From the NCBI GenBank assembly GCA_947623995.1, contig CANQIN010000004.1, positions 1 to 43,124 on the forward strand: a DNA stretch of 43,124 bases. The letters run 5' to 3'. Position numbers and translations under genes: made by a program. This document shows, in pieces, positions 32,931-42,862 of the stretch. The stretch comes from an uncultured Bacilli bacterium (lineage in GTDB: Bacteria > Bacillota_I > Bacilli_A > RF39 > UBA660). Numbering within the stretch: the first letter of the stretch is position 1; every line of letters begins with the position of its first letter. The notes under the pieces are model-generated. The model was not told the DNA's origin. It ran no database searches and worked only from the letters and a program-made list of their open reading frames with translations.

Positions 32931-35900
32931 CTATTGAGCTATAAATGGCGTCCCTTTTTCTCCATTACCGTCTATTATTTTTACTGACGATGATAGATAT
33001 CCGACTGGCTGAACCACGTTCGCATAGAACGCACCGCTGTTGGTGACATAGCCAGACGAATACACACTGAACACATAGCTAAAACTATAATAATTCGGCG
33101 ATGGTATGATTGTCCATGTATTTTTACTTGGTTTTAACCAATCATTTGTGTTACAACTATCATTTCTATAATCAAACATACTTTTTCCTAAACATGTTTC
33201 TCTAACACTATTTCCTACGGCATATCCATAGTCACTTGGATACATTAATCCTATATATCCATCCCATGTTGTTTTTCTTTCTACTTCATCATTACATCCA
33301 CTTCCTCCTCCATAACTTACACATTCTTCTTTTCCATTATGACTTCCTCTTTCTGCTTCGTATGTTCCTCTTGCTGTCAAGGCACTTGTATGATTATTTG
33401 CAAATGTTCCTGTATTCCATCTTACTTTCGCTATCTTGTTCTTTGCTTCGTCACTTAGTCCACTACTTGTAAAGTTACATGTTGTATTTGCTTCTTCTTT
33501 TGCATTATAACAACTTCCACTTCCTCTATTCCAATATAAACTTCCTCCGATTGTTGGTGTTCCACTATATACTGTATTTGGATTTAATAGTTTCATTAAA
33601 TCTGCTTGACTCCATTCATTTACTCCATAGCCACCATTTATTCCTGATGCACTACTATCCCAACTATAACTTCCTATACTTTCTGCTCTTATTATTTTTA
33701 CTAAACTTTCTTGTTGTCCTCCATTATCTAAATTTGTTATGTTATTCATAACTCCTATGATTCGCCATAATATTGGATTTCCATCACCATCTCTATCTCC
33801 TATATCTATATAGTTATTTACTGTTTCATTTGTTCCTATATATCTTAAATTATTATCTAATGTTCCGTCATATGCTAAATTTGTCGTATCAGTATCACCT
33901 AATTTTGCTATTTTACATGATGCACTATCATCTCCATATGTTTTACATATTGCTGCTGATGGCAATAATTTCTTATTTATTGTATAAGCACCTGTCCATC
34001 CACTTGGATTTCCGACATGGTCTACTGCTCTAAAGTAATATGTTGCATTTAATTCTTCACTTATTGTCCATGGATTATTTGGTACCCTTGTTGTACTACT
34101 TTTATCTGTTGAATATTCATAATATGATACACTTTGATTATCTGTTGATGTTAAAGTTATTTTAATGTCATTACCAGTTACTGTTCCACTTGTATAACCA
34201 TTTAGATTTACGGTTGGTACACTTGGTGGTTCTTTATCTATATTAGTAATACTTTGTGCTGTTGGATAAGTATAGATATTTCCTGCATTATCTCTTACTT
34301 TTATTATGATATTACTTTCATTTGCTTGATATTCTTTTTTATTACTTGCTTGCCAATCGGTTCCATTATTAAAACTATAAGCTGCTGTACTATGTAACCC
34401 ACTTCCTCCACTATCTGTTGCTCCATTTATTGTTAAGGTTACATTATCTCTTGTCCATGAACTATTACTTTTACTTACTCCAGTTATACTTGGTAATTCT
34501 TTTTCAATGTTGGTTATTTCTTGTTTAGTTGGATAAGTATAGATATTTCCTGCATTATCTCTTACTTTGATTGTGATATTACTTTCATTGGCTGAATATT
34601 CTTTTGTTGCACTTGCTTGCCAGTCTGTTCCATTATTAAAACTATAGGCTGCTGTATCATGTAATCCACTTCCTCCAGAATCACTTGCTCCTTCAATTGT
34701 TAATGATACTTTTCCATTGGTCCATGCACTTGTACTTTTCTTTACTCCTGTTATACTTGGTAATTCTTTTTCTATATTTGTTATTTCTTGTTTAGTTGGA
34801 TATGTATAGATATTTCCAGCATTATCTCTTACTTTAATTGTAATGTTGCTTTCATTCGCAGAATATTCTTTAGTTGCACTTGCTTGCCAATCTACTCCAT
34901 TATTAAAACTATAAGCTGCTGTATCATGTAACCCACTTCCTCCTGTATCTGTTGCTCCTTCGATTGTTAATGATACTTTTCCATTGGTCCATGCACTTGT
35001 ACTTTTCTTTACTCCTGTTATACTTGGTAATTCTTTTTCAATATTAGTTATTTCTTGTTTGGTTGGATATGTATATATATTCCCGGCATTATCTCTTACT
35101 TTTATTACTATATCACTTTCATTTGATAAGTATTCTTTTGTGGCACTTGCTTGCCAGTCTATTCCATTATTAAAACTATAGGCTGCTGTGTCATGCAGTC
35201 CACTTCCTCCACTATCACTTGCTCCTTCTATTGTTAGAGTTACACTTCCATTTGTCCAACTATCAGGACTCTTTTTTACTCCACTTATACTTGGTAATTC
35301 ATTTTCTATGTTTGTTATTTCTTGTTTGGTTGGATATTCATAAATGTTTCCTGCATTATCTTGAACTTTGATTACAATATTACTTTCATTGGCTTTATAT
35401 TCTTTGGTGTTTTCTAGTTGCCAAGTAGAACCTCCATCAAAACTATATCTTTTACTATCATGTAAGTTACTTCCTCCGGAGTCTTCTGCTCCTTCAATTG
35501 TTAAGGTTACACTTTCATTTGTCCAATTACTGTTACTTTTTCTTACTCCTGTTATACTTGGTAATTCTTGATCTATTTTTAAGGTTGTACTTTTTGTTAA
35601 ACTTTTATTCTTTGCTTTATCATAACATCTATAATATCTTGTTTCATTATGATTTCCTGTATATGTTTTTGATATTGTATTATCACTTAATGTTTCACTC
35701 ATTCTTGTATAGTCATTATCATTTGTACTTTCTTCACAATAATCAAAGGCACTTCCACTAGATATATTACTTATATTTATTTTTACTGTTACATCTTCAT
35801 TTGTCCAACTTGTTTTATCATTTACTACTTCTATTGTTGGAGCATCTTTATCTACTTTTTCTACTGTAATATTTCTACTACTTACATTTCCTACTTGATC

Positions 35901-38789
35901 TTTAACATGGATATACCATTTGGTATTTACATCGACACTTTTCTTATATGTTTGTTCTTCGGTTAAATTATCTTGTTTTGTTAAATTTCCTTCATTTATT
36001 GTTTCACTTGTACTATATTCATATCCGGCTATTCCACTATCTTTATCTATTACCGTTGCACTTATTTCATTTGTTTGTCCCCATTCATTACTTACATTCA
36101 TACTTTTGATATCTGGTCCATCTGTATCGATATTGGTTATACTTTGAACTTCTTCATATGTATAAATATTTCCAGCATTATCTTGGACCTTGATTACAAT
36201 ATTACTTTCATTAGCTAAATATTCTTTGGTGTTTCCTAATTGCCAATTAACTCCTCCATCAAAGCTATATCTATCTTTATCATGTAGGCCACTTCCTCCT
36301 AAGTCTTCTCCTCCATTAATAGTTAGAGTTACACTTTCACTTGTCCAATTACTTTCACTTTTACTTACTCCACTTATACTTGGTTCTGTATGATCGATAT
36401 TTGTGATATTTATTTCTTCATCATAACTTGTCTCATTTCCTACATCATCTTTGACTTTGATTTTTATTCCACTTTTATTATTTTCATACGTCATTTCATT
36501 ACTTTCTTGATAATGTAATCCATCATCAAAACTATATGCTTCACTTGCTAGTTTTACATCATCACTTGCTGTTACTTTTATTGTTACTGATGTGTTTGTC
36601 CAACCTTGTGGTGTTGTTTCCACATTACTTATGGTTGGACCTTGTTTATCAATATTATCTACTTTTATTTCTTTATCATATGTTCTTATATTTCCTACAT
36701 GGTCTTTTACTTGGATACTTATATTTGTATCATTATATTGATATTCTTTATAGTTTTCTTCTATCCAACTTATTCCTCCATCAAAGCTATATGGTTTTGC
36801 GTCTAATTCTACATCATCACTTGCCTTTATAGTTACTGTTACACTTTGATTTGTCATAGTATCAATATCTTTTATTACACTTTCAATTGTTGGTAATTCT
36901 TGATCTATCTTTAATGTTGTATTTATGGTGTTTCCAACATTTCCTACTTTATCATAACATCTATAATATCTTGTTTCGTTATGATTTCCTGTATATGTTA
37001 AAGTTAAACTATTACTTACATCTTTATCTATTCTTGTGTATTCACTATCATCTGTACTTTCTTCACAATAATCTATTCCACTTAAATCATCACTTAAATG
37101 TAATACAACTGATACATCATTATTTGTCCAAGTATTATCATAATCATTTTCGATACTTATTGTTGGTCCTTCACTATCTATATTATCTACTTTTATTTCT
37201 CCTTCATATGTTGCAACGTTTCCGACATGGTCTTTTACTTTAATGATGATGTTTTCATCATTCTTTTGATATTCTTTTTCATTAGATTCTTCCCATACTT
37301 CTCCATCAAAGGTATATGGATTTGCATCTAGCTCTATATCATCATGTGCTGTTATTGTTACTGTTACTTTGCCATTTGTATAGCCATTTTCATCTTTTTC
37401 TACTTTCTCTATTGTTGGTAATGTTTGATCTATTTTTAATGTTGTATTTTCTTTATTACTCTCATTTCCTACTTCATCATAACATCTATAATATCTTGTT
37501 TCATTATGGTTTCCTGTATATGTTAAAGTTAATTTATTATCTGTTATTTCTTGTTCGATTCTTGTATATTCATTATCATCTGTACTTTCTTCACAGTAAT
37601 CTATTCCACTTCCATCTTCAACAATATTTAATACTACTTCTGCATTATCTTTTGTCCATATATCATTATAATTGTTTTCAATTGATATTTGTGGCCCTTC
37701 ATCATCTATACTATCTACATTGATACTATCTGTTTTAACATTTCCCATTCTATCTTTGATATGAATATACCATTCTCCATTTTCACTTATTTGTTTCTTA
37801 AATGTTTGTTCTTCTGTTGTCGCTTCTATTTCATTCCACTCTTTCTCTGGTTCAAAACTTTTGGTTATTTGATATCCTACTATTCCACTTTCTTTATCTA
37901 TTGCTAAAACTTTTATTTCTTTTCTTGTTCCCCATGTTTTATCAATATTTATTTCTATTATTTCTGGTAATACATCATCTATTTTATCTATTGTTATTTC
38001 TTTTGTTGTTATTCCTCCTACTTCATCTTTGATACTTACATAATATTTGCCACTTTCTTTTACTTCTTTTTCTTCTTTTATTTCTTTTTTTTCTTCAATT
38101 TTTTCCCAATTATATTGTCCTTCTTCTTTACTTACACTATATGCTACTATCTTATGATAACTACTATATCCGTGTATTTTTATTGTGTCTGTTTTTCCCC
38201 ATTCTCTTAATTCATTACTTAATACTAATTGAGGTATATAATCTGCTATTAAGGTTATTTTTCCTTTTAATGTTTTATTCATTGAATCTTTATCTTCTAC
38301 TGTTACACTTTCATCCATCCATATTCTTAGTTCATAACTTTTTTCTTCTCCCCCATTTAAGGTTCCTTCTTCTAAACTATATCCTGATTCACTGCTTAAA
38401 GCATTTTCGATTGTTGTAGTTGTTTTATCTAGTTCATTTAAGATTCCATTTTTTATTCCGTTTAAACTTATTGCTACATATTTATCACTTAATGTTGTTC
38501 CTTTTATTAATTCAAAATTTATATTATATCTTGCTGTTGTTTCACAATTATTTTTTATTGTGAATTTATATGGTTTTAAACTTAATCCTTTACTATCTTC
38601 TATTGGTTGAGCATCTTCTAATAAAATATCATCTTCTTCATTGATAATATCTACATCCATACATAAACTTTTTATATAACTACTATCTGTTTGTTCTACT
38701 TTTGTTTGCCAATATCCATATGTTGTACTTAATACAATTATTAAAGACGCTATAATAATTAACATTAATACTCTATATATTTTTTTCAT
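32931..38789 (-). CDS. Giant Ig-repeat surface protein with DUF6273-like C-terminal domain
   Basis: About 1952 residues from ATG 38789 (AAGGTG eight bases before; an in-frame GTG at 38798 sits on that site). Order: membrane helix or signal (about 5-25); a TasA/camelysin-like domain (YGYWQTKVEQTDSSYIKSL onward, to about 190); about 15 Ig-like repeats, including several with CEEST and YTGNHNETRYYRCYD and six with GGSGLHD-like YSFNNG units, five of them in tandem; then a C-terminal domain from about 1605 with WRIIGVMN, YSWDSSASG, WSQADLMKLLNP and LMYPSDYGYAVG, as in the 451-residue protein. No sorting signal is present, so it may be held by the N-terminal helix. The promoter is copy 3 of the poly-G element. 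Probable adhesin or matrix protein. Confidence 0.82.
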   Translation of the reverse strand: MKKIYRVLMLIIIASLIIVLSTTYGYWQTKVEQTDSSYIKSLCMDVDIINEEDDILLEDAQPIEDSKGLSLKPYKFTIKNNCETTARYNINFELIKGTTLSDKYVAISLNGIKNGILNELDKTTTTIENALSSESGYSLEEGTLNGGEEKSYELRIWMDESVTVEDKDSMNKTLKGKITLIADYIPQLVLSNELREWGKTDTIKIHGYSSYHKIVAYSVSKEEGQYNWEKIEEKKEIKEEKEVKESGKYYVSIKDEVGGITTKEITIDKIDDVLPEIIEINIDKTWGTRKEIKVLAIDKESGIVGYQITKSFEPEKEWNEIEATTEEQTFKKQISENGEWYIHIKDRMGNVKTDSINVDSIDDEGPQISIENNYNDIWTKDNAEVVLNIVEDGSGIDYCEESTDDNEYTRIEQEITDNKLTLTYTGNHNETRYYRCYDEVGNESNKENTTLKIDQTLPTIEKVEKDENGYTNGKVTVTITAHDDIELDANPYTFDGEVWEESNEKEYQKNDENIIIKVKDHVGNVATYEGEIKVDNIDSEGPTISIENDYDNTWTNNDVSVVLHLSDDLSGIDYCEESTDDSEYTRIDKDVSNSLTLTYTGNHNETRYYRCYDKVGNVGNTINTTLKIDQELPTIESVIKDIDTMTNQSVTVTIKASDDVELDAKPYSFDGGISWIEENYKEYQYNDTNISIQVKDHVGNIRTYDKEIKVDNIDKQGPTISNVETTPQGWTNTSVTIKVTASDDVKLASEAYSFDDGLHYQESNEMTYENNKSGIKIKVKDDVGNETSYDEEINITNIDHTEPSISGVSKSESNWTSESVTLTINGGEDLGGSGLHDKDRYSFDGGVNWQLGNTKEYLANESNIVIKVQDNAGNIYTYEEVQSITNIDTDGPDIKSMNVSNEWGQTNEISATVIDKDSGIAGYEYSTSETINEGNLTKQDNLTEEQTYKKSVDVNTKWYIHVKDQVGNVSSRNITVEKVDKDAPTIEVVNDKTSWTNEDVTVKINISNISSGSAFDYCEESTNDNDYTRMSETLSDNTISKTYTGNHNETRYYRCYDKAKNKSLTKSTTLKIDQELPSITGVRKSNSNWTNESVTLTIEGAEDSGGSNLHDSKRYSFDGGSTWQLENTKEYKANESNIVIKVQDNAGNIYEYPTKQEITNIENELPSISGVKKSPDSWTNGSVTLTIEGASDSGGSGLHDTAAYSFNNGIDWQASATKEYLSNESDIVIKVRDNAGNIYTYPTKQEITNIEKELPSITGVKKSTSAWTNGKVSLTIEGATDTGGSGLHDTAAYSFNNGVDWQASATKEYSANESNITIKVRDNAGNIYTYPTKQEITNIEKELPSITGVKKSTSAWTNGKVSLTIEGASDSGGSGLHDTAAYSFNNGTDWQASATKEYSANESNITIKVRDNAGNIYTYPTKQEITNIEKELPSITGVSKSNSSWTRDNVTLTINGATDSGGSGLHSTAAYSFNNGTDWQASNKKEYQANESNIIIKVRDNAGNIYTYPTAQSITNIDKEPPSVPTVNLNGYTSGTVTGNDIKITLTSTDNQSVSYYEYSTDKSSTTRVPNNPWTISEELNATYYFRAVDHVGNPSGWTGAYTINKKLLPSAAICKTYGDDSASCKIAKLGDTDTTNLAYDGTLDNNLRYIGTNETVNNYIDIGDRDGDGNPILWRIIGVMNNITNLDNGGQQESLVKIIRAESIGSYSWDSSASGINGGYGVNEWSQADLMKLLNPNTVYSGTPTIGGSLYWNRGSGSCYNAKEEANTTCNFTSSGLSDEAKNKIAKVRWNTGTFANNHTSALTARGTYEAERGSHNGKEECVSYGGGSGCNDEVERKTTWDGYIGLMYPSDYGYAVGNSVRETCLGKSMFDYRNDSCNTNDWLKPSKNTWTIIPSPNYYSFSYVFSVYSSGYVTNSGAFYANVVQPVGYLSSSVKIIDGNGEKGTPFIAQ
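34240..35570 (-). repeat. Five tandem 267-base repeats in the giant surface gene
   Basis: Units of about 267 bases (89 residues) beginning near ELPSITGV and ending TYPTKQEITNI. The three central ones are nearly identical in DNA and the outer ones more diverged. A related sixth unit lies apart near 36130-36390. The pattern suits unequal crossing over and changing repeat number between strains. Confidence 0.85.
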
Positions 38790-38816
38790 TAATAGCACCT
38801 TCTATCCTTTATTAAT

Positions 38817-38873
38817 ATTTTAACATTTAACCCTTCCCTTATGTCAAGTTTAACATATAACTTTAAACCACTT
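38817..38873 (-). promoter_or_regulatory. Poly-G family promoter, copy 3 (tract interrupted)
   Basis: Minus strand: AAGTGGTTTAAA (38862-38873), 14 nt, TTGACATA with -35 at 38842-38847, GGGAAGGG in place of the G run, and TAAAAT (38817-38822) after 19 nt. The same upstream box and spacing as copies 1 and 2. The interrupted tract should be stable, so this copy may not switch. Confidence 0.6.
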
Positions 38874-38891
38874 TTTTTAAAAATATTTATC

Positions 38892-38920
38892 TTGCAATAA
38901 ATTGTTAAAAAAAGTATAAT
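38892..38920 (+). promoter_or_regulatory. Promoter of the 238-residue unknown gene
   Basis: TTGCAA (38892-38897), 17 nt, TATAAT (38915-38920). The -10 box covers an upstream in-frame ATG at 38919, so translation must start at 38940. Confidence 0.65.
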
Positions 38921-38939
38921 GAAATTACAGGGAGGATTT

Positions 38940-39656
38940 ATGTTAAAAGTAGAAAATAAATCTTGGCAAGATTTAGATAATTTAATTAAAAAAGTTCTTA
39001 TTAAACAAAACAAAGAACTTAATGAAATGAAATACATCACTGAAAAAACTAATTATTTTTATAATCTTTTAATGGGTAGTTTACAAAAGAAACAAGAAAT
39101 AGATGAAAATACTTTTCTTCTTGTAGATAATGTTACTCAAGAAGAATATCTTTCTTATTATAATCAATTAACTAAAGCAATTTGTATTTTTAAAAAGCCT
39201 AAACTAAATTTTGAAGACTTCTTTAATGGAATTGTAAGAGAAATGATTTGGGAAGAAAGTAAACAATACTTTATTACTTTACAAAATGGAATTCTTAGAG
39301 TTGATATTTTAAATTCTTATATCGATACTGATATGATAACCAGTTTTTATAATATTAATAAAATTACTGATATTATAAGAGAACATAATTATAATACTTT
39401 ATGGGAATTAATTAGTAGTTATGAATTTCAAATAAAAGCCATACCAGAAAATACAATTTGTTCTGAAATAAGAGCCAATATTAATGGTAATCCAAAATGT
39501 CAAACAATATATTCTATAAAAGATAATGAAAAACAATTTATTTTAAAAGCAACTGTTAATAAAGAAAAAAATATTAATCTAACTCCCTTTGATAATCATG
39601 AACAAATAGTTGAGTTAGCAATTAAACATCGTAATGTTTTACAAAAAAAATTATAA
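38940..39656 (+). CDS. Protein of unknown function
   Basis: About 238 residues, soluble, no signal peptide or membrane helix, no motif recognised. It is helical at the N terminus (NKSWQDLDNLIKKVLIKQNK) and mixed later. GGGAGG lies four bases before ATG 38940; the promoter position rules out the ATG seven codons earlier. It is divergent from the giant surface gene and has its own promoter and terminator, so it is monocistronic. It shares the 120-base divergent region with promoter copy 3, which is the only contextual hint. Confidence 0.6.
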   Translation: MLKVENKSWQDLDNLIKKVLIKQNKELNEMKYITEKTNYFYNLLMGSLQKKQEIDENTFLLVDNVTQEEYLSYYNQLTKAICIFKKPKLNFEDFFNGIVREMIWEESKQYFITLQNGILRVDILNSYIDTDMITSFYNINKITDIIREHNYNTLWELISSYEFQIKAIPENTICSEIRANINGNPKCQTIYSIKDNEKQFILKATVNKEKNINLTPFDNHEQIVELAIKHRNVLQKKL

Positions 39657-39659
39657 ACT

Positions 39660-39686
39660 CTGTTGATATTATTCAACAGTTTTTTT
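39660..39686 (+). terminator. Intrinsic terminator of the 238-residue gene
   Basis: CTGTTGA (39660-39666), TATTAT, TCAACAG (39673-39679), then seven T. Confidence 0.85.
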
Positions 39687-39689
39687 AAT

Positions 39690-39715
39690 TTAAAAAGAAG
39701 TTAATTAAAACTTCT
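39690..39715 (-). terminator. Intrinsic terminator of the cdaA-cdaR operon
   Basis: Minus strand AGAAGTT, TTAATT, AACTTCT, then a run of T. It faces the plus-strand terminator just before it and lies 14 bases from the cdaR stop. Confidence 0.75.
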
Positions 39716-39728
39716 CTAAATAATTTTA

Positions 39729-41099
39729 TTATTCAGCTGATATTATAATTTTAACTTTACTTGTTACCAAATAATTAACTTTTGGATCAGTAGAATCAAC
39801 ATGTACATCAACTTCATAAGAACCAGGTTTATAATCAGTTAAATCTATATATGCTTCAATATTCTCAGCAGTTACCGGATCAATAACTGAACTAACACCT
39901 TTAATTTGAACAGGAATACTTCCTTCACCCTCTAGATTTACTTTTAAACCACTAGCTAAATTACGATAAGTAATATGATTTACATCAACACTTTTCTGTT
40001 TTTCTTCTCCAAATGATACAACAATTCTTGCATCAGTTTCACTTATTGAACGTACACCATTAGGTTTAGTAATATTCATCTTATATGTTTCAGCACCATT
40101 TTCTCCTTTATTATTTATATCAATAGAAATTGGAACACTAGTAATTTTTTCAATTATTTCTTTTTCACCATAAATATCCACAGTATAATCAGATTTACCA
40201 TTAATTGTAATCGAAGATATTGCTTTACCAGCAATTAAATTACCAGTTGTTGAAACTGTTATTGGTACCGTTGCTTTATAAGTACTAAAAGTAATATTTG
40301 CTCCAACTGTAGCCGGTACAATTTCTACATTATCTAAAGCTTGTCCATTTTCATCATAAGCAACTAATGGTAAATTATCAATTTCATAAGAAATCGCATC
40401 AGTAAATTTAGGATTTGCTAAATCAACAATTGCTTTAACTGTCGCAATTTTCTTTAAAGCATCTTCACTACCTTTAACTACAACTTCAGATTGATCTAAA
40501 ACTACACTTTCAACTGAAAATTTTTCATTTAATTTATCTTCATTTAATAAATCATAAGATATTGATCTTGTTTCACTAACTTTTTTCTTAATAATTACAC
40601 TTACATAAGCAGGATCAAGTTTATAACTAATATTATCAACAGTTTGATTATAAGTTAAAGGAACTTTTATTGGTGCATCACTAGGCTTATAATCATGTAA
40701 ATCAAGAACAACTTCATGTTCACCTAATTGTTTAGCTAAATATAAAGCACTTTTTCTTCCTGTTAAAATAATATCTACTGTATCTACAGCACCTTCCACA
40801 ACATATGCTTCTTTATTATATAATAATGTTACCGGTTCATTAGCAAGTATTTCAGCTTCTGTTTCAACTAAAGTAATAACTTGACTATCCACTAAAAAGA
40901 AAGTAACAACAGCCATAATAAGTGATAAATAAAGTAATATTTGGGAATGATTTAAAAACTTTTCTAAATGAATTGGATTATTTCTTAACTTATCCATTAA
41001 ATAAAATATTGCTCTGCTAATAGGTGTAATTAAATGTTTATCAATAAACTTATATATACCACCAAAAAATTTTTTAAAACCAGCTAGGACTTTACGCAT
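39729..41099 (-). CDS. cdaR: YbbR-domain regulator of the c-di-AMP synthase (CdaR)
   Basis: 456 residues. One membrane helix (about 50-70) follows a basic cytoplasmic stretch, and four YbbR-like beta domains of about 85-90 residues lie outside, each with the V-x-V-K/T-G-x4-I pattern (for example VVVKGSEDALKKIATV and VQIKGVSSVI). In Bacillus and Listeria this protein binds CdaA at the membrane and controls c-di-AMP synthesis. GAGG upstream of the ATG is inside the end of cdaA, and the genes overlap by eight bases. glmM, often third in this operon, is absent: the operon ends in a terminator. Confidence 0.92.
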   Translation of the reverse strand: MRKVLAGFKKFFGGIYKFIDKHLITPISRAIFYLMDKLRNNPIHLEKFLNHSQILLYLSLIMAVVTFFLVDSQVITLVETEAEILANEPVTLLYNKEAYVVEGAVDTVDIILTGRKSALYLAKQLGEHEVVLDLHDYKPSDAPIKVPLTYNQTVDNISYKLDPAYVSVIIKKKVSETRSISYDLLNEDKLNEKFSVESVVLDQSEVVVKGSEDALKKIATVKAIVDLANPKFTDAISYEIDNLPLVAYDENGQALDNVEIVPATVGANITFSTYKATVPITVSTTGNLIAGKAISSITINGKSDYTVDIYGEKEIIEKITSVPISIDINNKGENGAETYKMNITKPNGVRSISETDARIVVSFGEEKQKSVDVNHITYRNLASGLKVNLEGEGSIPVQIKGVSSVIDPVTAENIEAYIDLTDYKPGSYEVDVHVDSTDPKVNYLVTSKVKIIISAE

Positions 41100-41910
41100 C
41101 TATATCATCCTCACTTTCTACATCAGAATCATAAAATATTTCCGTTTTAGGCTTTAACTCTTCCATCAATATTTTTCTAAATTCATCAAGAGTTAAATTA
41201 TATTTTAATTCTCCATCATACGCGATAGAAATACGACCAGTTTCTTCAGAAACTACTAAGGCTAAAGCATCAGATTCTTCGGCAACTCCTAAAGCTGCTC
41301 TATGACGAGTACCTAACTTTTTACTAACATTAGGATTCATACTAGTTTTAAAAACCGCTCCAGCACAAGTAATTCGATTTCCTTGAATAATTACTCCACC
41401 ATCATGTAAAGGACTATTAGGATAGAATAAATTACCTAATAATTCACTAGAAATATCAGCATATAATTTAGTAGCTCGATCAATATATTCTTGTAAAGAA
41501 ATATCTCTTTCAATAACAGTTAAAGCTCCAATTTTATTTTTCTTTAAAAACTCAATAGCTTTCATAATTTCATTAACCATTTTTTCTCTTTCACTAACTG
41601 TTAATGTTTTATGACGTCCAAGTAATTGAGTACGTCCAATACTTTCCAACATTGTTCTAATTTCTGGTTGAAAGATAACAATAATAGCAAGTGGTCCCCA
41701 CTCAACAACATATTGTAAAATCAAACCAACAGTATATAAATTTAAAGCATTACTTATAACTTGAATTAAAATAACTAAAATAACACCCTTTAAAATTAAT
41801 ACCATTTTAGCATTATTTTTAATATTTTTTAAAACAAAATAAAATAATAACCATACAACACATATATCTAAAATCTTTGTAACTAAAGACCAAAAACTTG
41901 CTAATGACAT
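41092..41910 (-). CDS. cdaA: Diadenylate cyclase CdaA
   Basis: 272 residues. Three membrane helices occupy about residues 5-80, followed by a DisA_N-type catalytic domain with LHDGGVII (DGG at 170-172) and GTRHRAALG (RHR at 202-204), the residues that bind ATP in this family. It joins two ATP into c-di-AMP, which controls potassium and osmolyte transport in Bacillota. AGAGG seven bases before the ATG supports the start. It is the first gene of the two-gene operon with cdaR. The signal molecule's targets are not in this window. Confidence 0.95.
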   Translation of the reverse strand: MSLASFWSLVTKILDICVVWLLFYFVLKNIKNNAKMVLILKGVILVILIQVISNALNLYTVGLILQYVVEWGPLAIIVIFQPEIRTMLESIGRTQLLGRHKTLTVSEREKMVNEIMKAIEFLKKNKIGALTVIERDISLQEYIDRATKLYADISSELLGNLFYPNSPLHDGGVIIQGNRITCAGAVFKTSMNPNVSKKLGTRHRAALGVAEESDALALVVSEETGRISIAYDGELKYNLTLDEFRKILMEELKPKTEIFYDSDVESEDDIDA

Positions 41911-42013
41911 GTAACAACCTCTTTCTTATTTTTTTTTACTTAATAAGTATAACAAAAAAATTAATTTATTTCTATATATTATACAACTTTATTCATTCTT
42001 GACATTAAAATTC

Positions 42014-42862
42014 TTAATTTATTTTTCTTATCAAAACATTAGCATTTTTTTGTTCATAAGAATTAGTAACAATAATAAATGCTTTAGGATCAATATATAA
42101 TATTCCTTCTTTTATAACATAATAATCTTTAGTATTTACACTACACATATATAATTTTTTTCTTTCTTTACTAAAACCTCCAATAGAATTAAATATCGTT
42201 AAATCATATCCAAAATTATTATTTAAATAATCTTTTATTTTATTTGTTTCATTACTATAAATATATAATACTTTATTTTGATTTAATTCTAATATTGTTT
42301 TATTAGATATTATACTTATTACTACTAACATAATTAAAGAATATACCATAATAGATATTCCAAAAGTAAAAGCCGATAATAAAACTACAAACCCATCAAC
42401 AATTATAATAGCTTTATTAATAGGCATTTTATATTTTACTTCTAATATTTGATTTAATATATCAGTACCTCCCGATGTATAACCATTTTTATATATTAAA
42501 CCTAACCCTATACCATAAATAAATCCCCCTATAATAGCAACAATTATATAATCAATATTTTGAAAAGATATTATATTATTTAAAGGTTTTGTTATTAATA
42601 TAAATATTGGTAAAATAATAGACCCTAATATTGTATTTAATGTTTTTTTCTTACCTAATACTATAAAACTAACTATTATTAAAGATTGATTTATTATAAA
42701 AATAAATAAAGATTCATCTATATTAAATATTTTACTAACTATAATTGATAAACCAGTTACTCCTCCAGCCGCAAAAGAAAAAGGTTCTTGAAACAAATTA
42801 AAACTAAGAGCCATTAATAATAAACCAATTATAACTATAAAATTTTTTTTAATTTTATTCAT
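42014..42862 (-). CDS. YitT-family membrane protein
   Basis: 282 residues with five or so membrane helices (DUF161-type repeats containing FAAGGVTGLSIIV and YTSGGTDIL) and a cytoplasmic C-terminal DUF2179 domain (about 200-282). The family is widespread in Bacillota, and its transport or other role is not established. AAGGA six bases before the ATG lies in the last codons of prfB, and the two overlap by eight bases, so they are translationally coupled. Confidence 0.9.
   Translation of the reverse strand: MNKIKKNFIVIIGLLLMALSFNLFQEPFSFAAGGVTGLSIIVSKIFNIDESLFIFIINQSLIIVSFIVLGKKKTLNTILGSIILPIFILITKPLNNIISFQNIDYIIVAIIGGFIYGIGLGLIYKNGYTSGGTDILNQILEVKYKMPINKAIIIVDGFVVLLSAFTFGISIMVYSLIMLVVISIISNKTILELNQNKVLYIYSNETNKIKDYLNNNFGYDLTIFNSIGGFSKERKKLYMCSVNTKDYYVIKEGILYIDPKAFIIVTNSYEQKNANVLIRKIN

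Noticed and set aside
34240-36400. CRISPR-like array
   Set aside because: The regular repeats are in frame, about 267 bases long and encode Ig-like domains of one continuous protein; no short repeats with unique spacers or cas genes are present.
33236-38419. Many plus-strand reading frames opposite the giant surface gene
   Set aside because: They are rich in Leu, Tyr, His and Phe, lack ribosome sites and are the complement of the low-complexity repeat gene.
38789-39040. Minus-strand reading frame upstream of the giant surface gene
   Set aside because: It lies antisense to the start of the plus-strand gene at 38940, has no ribosome site and crosses the divergent promoter region.
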